Below, one piece after another: positions 1 to 6,849 of a DNA stretch of 64,000 nucleotides. A program made the translations under genes and the position numbers. Every line of letters begins with the position of its first letter. Position 1 is the first letter of the stretch. Below the pieces are notes generated by a model. That model saw nothing but the letters and a program-made list of their open reading frames with translations, made no database searches and was not told the origin of the DNA. The stretch lies in assembly GCA_022446885.1 (NCBI GenBank), contig JAKVBU010000007.1:191703-255702 (forward strand). The letters are read 5' to 3'. This DNA comes from Phycisphaerales bacterium (lineage in GTDB: Bacteria; Planctomycetota; Phycisphaerae; Phycisphaerales; SM1A02).

Positions 1-275
1 AGCCCGCTGCCGCAGACCTTGTTCACCGTCTGGGCGCTGAGGCTCACTGGCAATCCAGCCCCAAGCCCGGCCTGCCGGGCGGGATTCTGCCCGAGGGCCG
101 CCTGCAGCACGCATCCCATGATGCACTCGTCCACACGGTCGATGGAGCCAGGCGCATCTGCCAGCGCCGCTTCGATGGCGATCGACCCCAGCGTTGTCGC
201 TGGAACACGACTGAATCCCCCCAGCATGCGGCCAACAGGGGTACGACGAGCGGACAGAATCACAGACTGGGTCAT
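1..275 (-). CDS. Acetyl-CoA acetyltransferase (thiolase), N-terminal part, cut by window edge
   Basis: Only the first 91 codons are visible; the rest lies before base 1. The protein opens with MTQSVILSARRTPVGRMLGG, the standard start of class II thiolases, and reaches NKVCGSGL, which carries the nucleophilic cysteine that becomes acylated. Thiolases condense or cleave acyl-CoA units in beta-oxidation or polyhydroxyalkanoate/acetoacetyl-CoA synthesis in the cytoplasm. The start is supported by a GGGAG ribosome site about 8 bases upstream. It is divergent from fbp across about 116 bases. A 3-hydroxyacyl-CoA dehydrogenase near 55 kb could act on the same intermediates. Substrate chain length cannot be judged from this fragment. 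Confidence 0.9.
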   Translation of the reverse strand, partial: MTQSVILSARRTPVGRMLGGFSRVPATTLGSIAIEAALADAPGSIDRVDECIMGCVLQAALGQNPARQAGLGAGLPVSLSAQTVNKVCGSG

Positions 276-391
276 GGTTGAGCTCCCGAGAGGTGACATG
301 CGGCCGAGGGTGATGCGACGTAGAATGCCCTACCCCGGCAGGGTCAGACGGGACATCGTACCCGCCTCAACGCCCTGCTGCCCAAACCGCA

Positions 392-1426
392 ATGAGCCAG
401 CCACAGACCACACCCGCATGGACCGACGACAACCTCATGTCGTTGCAGAGCCACATTCTCTCTGAGGAGCGGCATCACCCCTCGGCCACAGGCGACTTCT
501 CCTGGATCCTCTCAGGCATCTCGCTGGCCACCAAGACGATTGCGTCCAAAGTGCGGCGTGCTCGAATCGAAGATGTCATCGGCGATGCCGCCGGGCGGCC
601 TTTCGGCGAGCGTGACGGCATCAACGTGCAAGGTGAGCAACAACTCAAACTGGATGTCATTGCCAACGAGGTCATCAAGGCTTGTCTTGGATCACGGGCC
701 AACATCGCCGCACTTGTGTCGGAAGAAGATCAAGAACCCACCATTCTCCGGAACCGTGAGAGTGGTGGGCGGTATGCGGTCTTCTTTGACCCACTCGATG
801 GCTCAAGCAACATTGATGTCAGCGTCGGCGTGGGCACGATCTTCGGCATCGTCCGGCTGCCCGATGAGCGGCGTGTGTCGGGCACCGAGGCAATTCTGCA
901 CGAGAAGGCTACGGTCGCAGCCGCGGGGTATGTGCTCTACGGGTCGTCCACGGTCATGGTGCTTACCACCGGCAATGGTGTAGACATGTTCGTACTCGAT
1001 CAGTCGATCGGCGCGTATGTGTTGGTGAAGTCCAAGATCAAACTGCCCGATAGCAGACGGATCTACTCCATCAACGAAGCCTATGCGTCTCGCTTCCCGG
1101 CCGGCGTCAGCCGCTGGCTGCAATGGGCCCATGAGAACGACTACACGAGCCGGTACATCGGATCCATGGTCGCAGATGTCCATCGAACCCTCCTCAAGGG
1201 CGGTGTATTCCTGTACCCACAAACCAATGACCGCCCGGAAGGAAAGCTCCGGCTGCTGTATGAGGCCATGCCCATGGCCATGATCATTGAGCAGGCAGGT
1301 GGCGCCGCTGTAACAGGCAGTGGTCGAATTCTCGACGTCGCACCTGAAGCCCTGCACCAACGGGTGCCGGTGATCCTCGGATCAAAGGAAGAGGTCGCGC
1401 ACATTCAGCGCTGCCTCGACAACTGA
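392..1426 (+). CDS. fbp: Fructose-1,6-bisphosphatase class I
   Basis: 344 aa, full family length. It hydrolyses fructose-1,6-bisphosphate to fructose-6-phosphate in gluconeogenesis or pentose regeneration. Visible motifs are ATGDFSWIL (residues 32-40), the metal-binding acidic patch SEEDQ (110-114), the signature DPLDGSSN (133-140), and GKLRLLYEAMPMAMIIEQAGG-type C-terminal metal and substrate residues near 285. The start at 392 gives an N-terminus of ordinary length; there is no clear Shine-Dalgarno site, and Met16 at 437 is an alternative. It is followed 32 bases later by a PrpD-family gene on the same strand, so the two may be co-transcribed, although their pathways differ. Confidence 0.95.
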   Translation: MSQPQTTPAWTDDNLMSLQSHILSEERHHPSATGDFSWILSGISLATKTIASKVRRARIEDVIGDAAGRPFGERDGINVQGEQQLKLDVIANEVIKACLGSRANIAALVSEEDQEPTILRNRESGGRYAVFFDPLDGSSNIDVSVGVGTIFGIVRLPDERRVSGTEAILHEKATVAAAGYVLYGSSTVMVLTTGNGVDMFVLDQSIGAYVLVKSKIKLPDSRRIYSINEAYASRFPAGVSRWLQWAHENDYTSRYIGSMVADVHRTLLKGGVFLYPQTNDRPEGKLRLLYEAMPMAMIIEQAGGAAVTGSGRILDVAPEALHQRVPVILGSKEEVAHIQRCLDN

Positions 1427-1458
1427 GTTAACAGGCCAAGTAACAGATCAGGACTGCC

Positions 1459-3006
1459 ATGAGCGCCATCGCCACCGAAACAACCATCACCCTTCCCCGA
1501 GACTCCAACCAGGCATTGGGCATCGGTCAATTCGCCTGTGACTGGATGTCGGGCAAACTCGGCACACCAGATGAGTCCGTCAAGCATCGCACGGTGCAGT
1601 TCTTCGTGGATAGTGTGCTGTGTGGCCTGTCGGCACTGGCGATGCAGACCAACGCGCCAACTGTGCTTCGTGATGAGGCGCATGCCTATCCTCGAACTGG
1701 CGGCGCAACCTGTTTTGGATCTTCAACGACGGTCGCCCCGGAGAAAGCAATTGCCGCAAATGCCTCCGCTGTTCGTGAGTGGGACAGCAACGGCACCAAC
1801 TTCGGTTACAACCCAACGCTGGGGCACACGGCAGGGGAGTTTGGCCACAACGACTTCTACGCCGTTCCATTGGCCGCCGCTCAAGTAGGCGGACTCGATG
1901 GCGCAGCGGCCCTCTCCGGCATGATGTTGCTTGACGAAATCAGAGGCCGCCTGGCAGAGGTGTTCAGTCTGAAGTCGTACAAGATCGATCACGTCGTGCA
2001 CGGTGCGATTGCTTCCGCCGCTACTTGGGGCGCCATGTCTGGCGCCACTCCGGAGCAGATCGAAAGTGCCATCGGCATGGTGGTCGCCCACTACATCCCC
2101 TGGCGGGCCATCCGAGCAGGCAAGCAGCTCAGCGACTCCAAGGGGGCCAGTGCCGCCATCAGTACTGAGGTTGCCGTGCTGGCAATGCAGCGAAGTATGC
2201 GGGGGTTCATTGGCCCCAAGGACATCTTCCGCAACCCTGAGGCGATCTGGCGGCAGTTCGAGCCCACCAACGGCGACAGCCCATTCGACCTGGTGCTGAG
2301 CCACGCCGGCGACGACTTCGCTGTGATGGGCATGCACTTCAAACTCGGCCTGTACGAGCACCAAAGCGCCGGGGCGCTGCAGGGCTTGATTGACCTGCTT
2401 CGTGCCAACCCAGACGTACTTGACAAGGCAGAGTTGATCGACCGCATTGCCATTCGCGCATATGAACCGGCCTTTGGCATCATCGGCGACCCGGCAAAGC
2501 GAGATCCGCACACCCGTCAGAGCGCTGATCACTCAATGGTGTACATCGTCTCCACGATGTTGCGCAAAGCCATTGAGCTTGGAGCCCCCGAAGGGGAGAA
2601 CGATGACTGGTGGAAGCAGCTCATGCTCATGCCCGCCGACTATGGTCGAGACGCCATCGACAACGCCCACACCAGATCGCTCATGGAGAAGATCGAGTTC
2701 GAGCACGGTGGCGCCGAGTATGACGCGCGGTACCCCGACGGCATTCCCACGAGCATGGTCATCACACTCTCAGATGGCCGGTCATTCGACAGCGGTCTCG
2801 TGATGTACCCCAGTGGACATGCCAGAAACATCACTGCCGATCTTGAAGACATCTTGTCGCACAAGGCCTCTTTGATGGGCGCCATTGCCGTCGATGGCGA
2901 TGCTGCCGCGGTCATAGAGCGATTCCGCTCGATCGAGTCGGCTGATGTCGCGGCGATCTCCAACCTCATGCAGTTCGACATTGCTCAACGCGATCCGGTG
3001 GATTGA
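1459..3006 (+). CDS. prpD: MmgE/PrpD family protein, probable 2-methylcitrate dehydratase
   Basis: 515 aa, full length for the MmgE/PrpD family. PrpD dehydrates 2-methylcitrate to 2-methyl-cis-aconitate in the methylcitrate cycle that oxidises propionyl-CoA to pyruvate. Family hallmarks are the N-terminal segment ending VREWDSNGTNFGY, SYKIDHVVHGAIASAATWGA in the middle, and KRDPHTRQSADHSMVYIV in the C-terminal half. The same window encodes PrpB- and PrpC-like enzymes about 50 kb away, which favours methylcitrate over other substrates of this broad family (for example cis-aconitate or iminodisuccinate). An AGGA precedes the ATG by about 9 bases. The functional call is inference from family and context. 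Confidence 0.85.
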   Translation: MSAIATETTITLPRDSNQALGIGQFACDWMSGKLGTPDESVKHRTVQFFVDSVLCGLSALAMQTNAPTVLRDEAHAYPRTGGATCFGSSTTVAPEKAIAANASAVREWDSNGTNFGYNPTLGHTAGEFGHNDFYAVPLAAAQVGGLDGAAALSGMMLLDEIRGRLAEVFSLKSYKIDHVVHGAIASAATWGAMSGATPEQIESAIGMVVAHYIPWRAIRAGKQLSDSKGASAAISTEVAVLAMQRSMRGFIGPKDIFRNPEAIWRQFEPTNGDSPFDLVLSHAGDDFAVMGMHFKLGLYEHQSAGALQGLIDLLRANPDVLDKAELIDRIAIRAYEPAFGIIGDPAKRDPHTRQSADHSMVYIVSTMLRKAIELGAPEGENDDWWKQLMLMPADYGRDAIDNAHTRSLMEKIEFEHGGAEYDARYPDGIPTSMVITLSDGRSFDSGLVMYPSGHARNITADLEDILSHKASLMGAIAVDGDAAAVIERFRSIESADVAAISNLMQFDIAQRDPVD

Positions 3007-3010
3007 AGTC

Positions 3011-3124
3011 ATGGAAACTACACGGCCTGTGGGCATCAGAGTGTTGAGTTGGGTGCTGCGGCTCATCGTCGCAGCCATCTTGGGTGGTGGGACCGGCCCT
3101 GAAACCTGCACCAAACAAAGCTGA
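3011..3124 (+). CDS. Short membrane-like reading frame, possible degenerate DoxX-type remnant
   Basis: A 37-codon frame begins 4 bases after the prpD stop. It has a basic N-terminus followed by the hydrophobic stretch VLSWVLRLIVAAILGGG and then runs out into a short polar tail. The LRLIVAAI segment resembles the first transmembrane helix of DoxX-like proteins, but nothing after it continues the family in any forward frame. It may be a decayed gene, a tiny membrane peptide coupled to prpD, or chance. No ribosome site is apparent apart from proximity to the prpD stop. Confidence 0.25.
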   Translation: METTRPVGIRVLSWVLRLIVAAILGGGTGPETCTKQS

Positions 3125-3160
3125 CCTGCTCTGGGCTGGCCCTGTTCGGATCACGCCTGT

Positions 3161-4816
3161 TCAGTCTGAGGCCTTGGGCACGGCGAATCGCGGTCGGTGC
3201 CGCTTGATCCAGCCCTTGAGCATTCCCCAGAGGGACATGCCACGCAAGCCGCGCCTGCGATTGGCGTAGCCGATTCGCCAGCCCTCGCGCAGTTGCCTTG
3301 CAAGAATGCTCCAACTGCGCCAAGCGCTGTAACTTGGGTCGTAGATGTTTGTGCTCTCGCTAGCGGCACCGTTGAGTTCGATGATGACGAATCCCTCCCC
3401 GCGACGGAGCCGCTCCGGGCACTCATACCGCACATCCAAACGACCGTAGGTGTATCCCTCGATCTCACCCAACACTTCTTCGAGCCGGTCTTGGAGCGCT
3501 TGCGACCACAGGTGAGCGCCATCAAGGAACATCGCGCCTTGGCAGTGATTGCCCACTTGCCCCAATTGCACAGTGGCTCCGGCTTCGGGAACCTCGTCGA
3601 GTCGCCCCTGTAGACGTCTGAAGAACACCCGCCACTGCATCGACAGGCGGCGGTCTCTCCAGACGAGTTCCTCAAGAGAGGATTCGCCATCGCCTGTCAC
3701 TGTGGGCATCACCTTGTCGGTGATCGAGTAGATCCGGCCCCTTGGTTGATCTGGATGTCGCATCCAGAAAATGCCTGCCTCGTAGGGCCCGGGGTGCCAA
3801 GGCTGCGCGACCAGATCGAGGGTTGCTGCAGCGAGCACTTCATGGGCCCGCTCTCGGGTGTGGGCAACGCGCACGGATGACCCTCGATCGCCGCGATCGG
3901 GTTTGAGTACAAGGGGCAAGCCAAACTGTGGGTCACTCAACAAGTCGTCCAGCACCTGTGGATCACAACCTGCAGGCAACAGCACGCTGGGTGACCCCCA
4001 TGGGTCGCTCACCTGAGTCTGAATGTCGTACTTGGATGTGTCGAGAAAGCCCCCGTGGCACATGGCTGGTGTGGCGAAGGTGATGGTGGACGGGCCCCGG
4101 TAACGCAACCAAAGCCAGAACATCCAAGGCCACAGCGGCAGGTAGACCATGAACGTCGGCCAGAACTCGAAGGTCACCAATCTTCGCAGCTTGACCCGCA
4201 ACCGGCGCCGGCCCTCACTCGTCAATGCAAGTGCGGCAGTTCGCAAGGTGAGCACGAACACCACCATTGCAAGTACGAACGCCAGCCAAGTACTGCCTAC
4301 CCATCGCACAAGCGGATCCCAGATGCCTTCGCCAAGAATGAGCACCGACGCGATGATCACGGGTGCCCAGATACACACGGCCAGCAGCGTCCACAGCGCG
4401 AACCGACCAGGCCTTCGGGCTACGATTCCAGCGCCGGTGTACACCGGGACACGCATGCCCGGCACAAATCGGGACATGAGCACCAGCCCCCAGCCGCGGC
4501 GGTCGAACCAATCAGAGAGCTGATCCACTCGCTGTGCCGGAAGCTTGTCTGCAACCCAGTGCCATTTGAGTACTCGCCTACCGAACACACGACCGAGCAT
4601 GTACAGAGCGAAGTCGCCGCTGAACAAGGCGATGCTCAAACCCACTACGCCCGTGATCAGACCCAATTCTCCTGCCTGAATCAGCAGGCCCACACCGATG
4701 CTTGTGGGATCTTCCAGAATCCAGGCCGCAACGGTGATCAGCAACACTGCGAGCACCGGGTGCATGCCCGAGTGAATCTCGATGCCACCAGGCAGAACTG
4801 TGGCGAGGTACTCCAT
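3161..4816 (-). CDS. DedA/VTT-type membrane protein fused to an ATP-grasp ligase-like domain
   Basis: 551 aa. Residues 1-215 look like a DedA (SNARE-associated/VTT) membrane domain: an early acidic residue in the re-entrant region (LEDPTSIGVG, 34-43), the SRFVPGMRVP motif matching the conserved F-x-P-x-x-R signature (115-124), and several hydrophobic helices up to about 195. After more hydrophobic sequence (215-240), residues about 245-520 resemble an ATP-grasp carboxylate-amine/sugar ligase: PLVLKPDRGDRGSSVRV for nucleotide binding near 300, and a late acidic/Asn element FVIIELNGAASES for Mg binding near 485. DedA proteins are lipid scramblases or flippases and ATP-grasp enzymes ligate carboxylates, so a membrane-tethered ligase acting on a lipid-linked substrate is possible (inference). 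It lies 2 bases downstream of the NRDE gene start region and may share its operon. Confidence 0.8.
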   Translation of the reverse strand: MEYLATVLPGGIEIHSGMHPVLAVLLITVAAWILEDPTSIGVGLLIQAGELGLITGVVGLSIALFSGDFALYMLGRVFGRRVLKWHWVADKLPAQRVDQLSDWFDRRGWGLVLMSRFVPGMRVPVYTGAGIVARRPGRFALWTLLAVCIWAPVIIASVLILGEGIWDPLVRWVGSTWLAFVLAMVVFVLTLRTAALALTSEGRRRLRVKLRRLVTFEFWPTFMVYLPLWPWMFWLWLRYRGPSTITFATPAMCHGGFLDTSKYDIQTQVSDPWGSPSVLLPAGCDPQVLDDLLSDPQFGLPLVLKPDRGDRGSSVRVAHTRERAHEVLAAATLDLVAQPWHPGPYEAGIFWMRHPDQPRGRIYSITDKVMPTVTGDGESSLEELVWRDRRLSMQWRVFFRRLQGRLDEVPEAGATVQLGQVGNHCQGAMFLDGAHLWSQALQDRLEEVLGEIEGYTYGRLDVRYECPERLRRGEGFVIIELNGAASESTNIYDPSYSAWRSWSILARQLREGWRIGYANRRRGLRGMSLWGMLKGWIKRHRPRFAVPKASD

Positions 4817-4818
4817 CG

Positions 4819-5547
4819 TCAGAGAGTGCGCCTGATCGGGTCACTTGCGAATGACGGGCGATCGTTCCAGAGCGTCATGGTGCCGCTGTCGGGCTCAACA
4901 AGGGTCAGGCTCGTCGTGGCTGCCGCCGACCGACTCATTGAAGGCGACAGATGTGATCGATCAGGCCAGAAGGTCCGGTGGAATGTGCTTTGGGCGGCCG
5001 GTCGGTCTTCCAATGCAGCGGCCAGGACGAGTTCCTCAAACAGGGCCGAGCGGGGCGCATCTACGAGGTGGTCGCCGAGACCTGATGAACACCAGACTCG
5101 GGCCACCTTCGCCTTGAGCGGCTCAAGAGAGAGCGACAGTCCAAGCGATGCATGCCAAGCAGCCACGAGCAAGGTGGTGGAGTCATGCAGAACAAGACGG
5201 AACGGGCCCATGCCTGAGAAGTCCAGCGCCTCAAGCTTGGTCTTGACATCAGCGACCGATGAAGCGGAGGCCAGATCGAGCAACACAGAGCCGCGGCTGC
5301 GTGTCGGTGTGGCGGACGTGAGATCCGGCAGAGTCCGATTGAGCAAGGTGCCAGCGACTCCGTGCTCATTCATCATCACCCACGTGCCGCCTGCAACCTC
5401 GTCGCGCGGTGCGATCAGCCTGACACCTTCTCGTAGTTGCACGCTTGGCCCCGACCAGGGCCGATCTTGCGCCTCATCACGACTGCAGCACATGCGCCGC
5501 ACGGGGTGCTCCACCCCGGGATGGGTGATGAGCGAAACAGTGCACAT
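4819..5547 (-). CDS. NRDE/TANGO2 family protein
   Basis: 242 aa. It begins MCTVSLI, with Cys2 in the position of the N-terminal nucleophile of this Ntn-hydrolase-like family, followed by CSRDE (the NRDE motif, here with N replaced by S) and GGTWVMMNEHGVAGTLLNR, which matches the conserved GGTW...N.G....LTNR block. TANGO2-like proteins are linked to haem or acyl-CoA handling in eukaryotes; bacterial roles are unknown. The gene lies between a DinB-like gene upstream (adjacent, no gap) and the DedA/ATP-grasp gene downstream, all on the minus strand, which suggests one transcript. The family call is strong, the function is not known. Confidence 0.8.
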   Translation of the reverse strand: MCTVSLITHPGVEHPVRRMCCSRDEAQDRPWSGPSVQLREGVRLIAPRDEVAGGTWVMMNEHGVAGTLLNRTLPDLTSATPTRSRGSVLLDLASASSVADVKTKLEALDFSGMGPFRLVLHDSTTLLVAAWHASLGLSLSLEPLKAKVARVWCSSGLGDHLVDAPRSALFEELVLAAALEDRPAAQSTFHRTFWPDRSHLSPSMSRSAAATTSLTLVEPDSGTMTLWNDRPSFASDPIRRTL

Positions 5548-6069
5548 TCAAGAAGCCGACAGCGCCCGAACCGTGGCAGGCGCCAGGCCGAATCCCTCGG
5601 GAACCGGTTGCTGAGCTCGCTGCAAAGCCAGTGCGATCAACGCTTCGTGGTGAATCGTGTGGCTGAGTACGAATGCCAGTTCACGGGAGAGCGTTGAACC
5701 GCACTGCACATCGGTGCCAGCAGCATCGACCGCCACTTCCACCTCAAGGGCCCGATCTTCATCTGGCAGCTGGTGCAGGCGGTTTGTGATCTGTTCCAGA
5801 CGGCATCGGGCCGCCTCGGCACATGCCTCGTCATCGGTGCCGCGCTTGCGTCGATCGTAGGCCACCAACTCTTCACGCTCAATGGCAATGAGCACCGCCT
5901 CGACGTGATCCAAACAGTGCCGCACATGTGGCCCGATGGCGCCGCCACCATGCTCGGAAGCCGCCTGAGCCAGCACTTGGTCATCCACATCGTGTAGCGC
6001 TTGGCTGAGCCGATTCAGCACTGCCAGCAGCGCCTGGCGCAGTGAGTCAATAGTCGTAGTGGGTGTCAT
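5548..6069 (-). CDS. DinB-like four-helix-bundle protein
   Basis: 173 aa from the ATG at 6069. It has the DinB/YfiT fold pattern: an early HVRHCLDH block and a late HTIHHEAL block that together supply the three-histidine metal site, separated by amphipathic helices. Members are often metal-dependent thiol transferases or of unknown function. The upstream in-frame extension to 6150 reads like non-coding sequence (WSLWCTRSPGAAPRTW) and was trimmed. Its stop abuts the start of the NRDE gene, consistent with translational coupling. Confidence 0.75.
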   Translation of the reverse strand: MTPTTTIDSLRQALLAVLNRLSQALHDVDDQVLAQAASEHGGGAIGPHVRHCLDHVEAVLIAIEREELVAYDRRKRGTDDEACAEAARCRLEQITNRLHQLPDEDRALEVEVAVDAAGTDVQCGSTLSRELAFVLSHTIHHEALIALALQRAQQPVPEGFGLAPATVRALSAS

Positions 6070-6161
6070 AGCGGAGGTGGTCCAAGTTCTGGGTGCGGCC
6101 CCGGGAGATCTGGTACACCATAACGACCACCCAGTATCTCCTGCATTCAACTGCCTTCCCC

Positions 6162-6278
6162 ATGATCCTCTTCGCTCAGATTCTCTTGATTGTGATGGCT
6201 CTTTGGATGTCGATCGGTGTTGTCTTTGCGTTCATGTACCTGACTCGCATCGCACCCCGACGCCATCAATCAGATTGA
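6162..6278 (+). CDS. Small single-pass membrane protein
   Basis: 38 aa: a continuous hydrophobic helix (MILFAQILLIVMALWMSIGV and onward) followed by a short basic tail ending RRHQSD. Its stop overlaps the region just upstream of the next small gene, whose first possible start lies within 11 bases, so the pair may be coupled. A GTG at 6093 would extend it by 23 residues. No strong ribosome site is visible. Function unknown; it could supply the membrane anchor that homologues of the downstream protein appear to carry in one chain. Confidence 0.5.
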   Translation: MILFAQILLIVMALWMSIGVVFAFMYLTRIAPRRHQSD

Positions 6279-6288
6279 GAACATCTCC

Positions 6289-6546
6289 TTGACGGAGATC
6301 CCCTCCAGAGCAATCGGCGAGGTCACGCTCGTCGGAGAGGTTGTGGACCCCAAGTGTTGGCTCGGTGACATGAAGCCTGGTGATGGAAAGGCCCATGCCG
6401 CTTGTGCCCGCCTGTGCATTGAAGGGGGCATTCCACCGATGCTCCGAGTTCGCACTGACTCATCACTGTCACCAGTTGAGGAGACTCTGGACACGGACCA
6501 CGAAGAAGTGATCCTCCTGGTTACCGAATCTGGAGCAGCGAGGTGA
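6289..6546 (+). CDS. Conserved small protein with DxKC...HxxCxxxC...GGIPP motif
   Basis: 85 aa from a TTG start; an ATT at 6274 is an alternative, and the frame is closed by a stop at 6241. The core reads VTLVGEVVDPKCWLGDMKPG, then HAACARLC and GGIPPM. I recognise the pattern (GEVVD-KC...G...H--CA--C--GGIPP) as a recurrent uncharacterised module in Planctomycetes, Bacteroidetes and related bacteria, usually with a membrane segment. Three cysteines plus a histidine suggest a metal or redox site (inference). Here the membrane segment may be the separate 38-aa gene just upstream. Convergent with the 96-aa gene at 6559. Confidence 0.65.
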   Translation: MTEIPSRAIGEVTLVGEVVDPKCWLGDMKPGDGKAHAACARLCIEGGIPPMLRVRTDSSLSPVEETLDTDHEEVILLVTESGAAR

Positions 6547-6558
6547 TCTGCTTGTGCT

Positions 6559-6849
6559 CTACGTACGGTCATTGGCCTTTGCAGCAGATGGCTGACCGTC
6601 TTCGCTTGCGCGCCGCCGAATAGCCCTTGTATTGAGCAGTGTGAACCCGATCAGGGCCAAGCCGAACAGTGCGACGCCCAACCAGGTAGCCCACGCCCCA
6701 TCTCCTATCACCATGAGTACACAACCGCCCAGGCCACAGCCCGCCCAAAGCAGTGCACAGGGCCCATGGACTGCCGAGCCTGGAACCTCTCCACTCCACT
6801 CCTGCTCCGGCTTGAGCAGATTCAGTTTCCGTAGATCACTCAAACTCAC
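6559..6849 (-). CDS. Small hypothetical membrane protein coupled to the permease gene
   Basis: 96 aa, GTG start that overlaps the TGA of the upstream permease gene by 4 bases (GTGA), a typical translational-coupling arrangement. Two hydrophobic segments are visible: a Cys/Gly-rich one (CALLWAGCGLGGCVLMVI) and ATWLGVALFGLALIGFTLL, followed by a basic tail (RAIRRRASEDG). Both ends appear to be cytoplasmic. I do not recognise a family. The overlap suggests it is made stoichiometrically with the transporter-USP fusion and may be an accessory subunit. Confidence 0.6.
   Translation of the reverse strand: MSLSDLRKLNLLKPEQEWSGEVPGSAVHGPCALLWAGCGLGGCVLMVIGDGAWATWLGVALFGLALIGFTLLNTRAIRRRASEDGQPSAAKANDRT

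Noticed and set aside
1723..2532. 269-codon minus frame opposite prpD
   Set aside because: No recognisable domain; prpD on the plus strand is full length with conserved motifs.
4055..5614. 519-codon plus-strand open frame opposite the DedA/ATP-grasp and NRDE genes
   Set aside because: Sequence is Arg/Gln/His/Pro-rich without domains, spans two opposite-strand genes with clear family motifs, and is explained by low stop frequency on the complement of GC-rich code.
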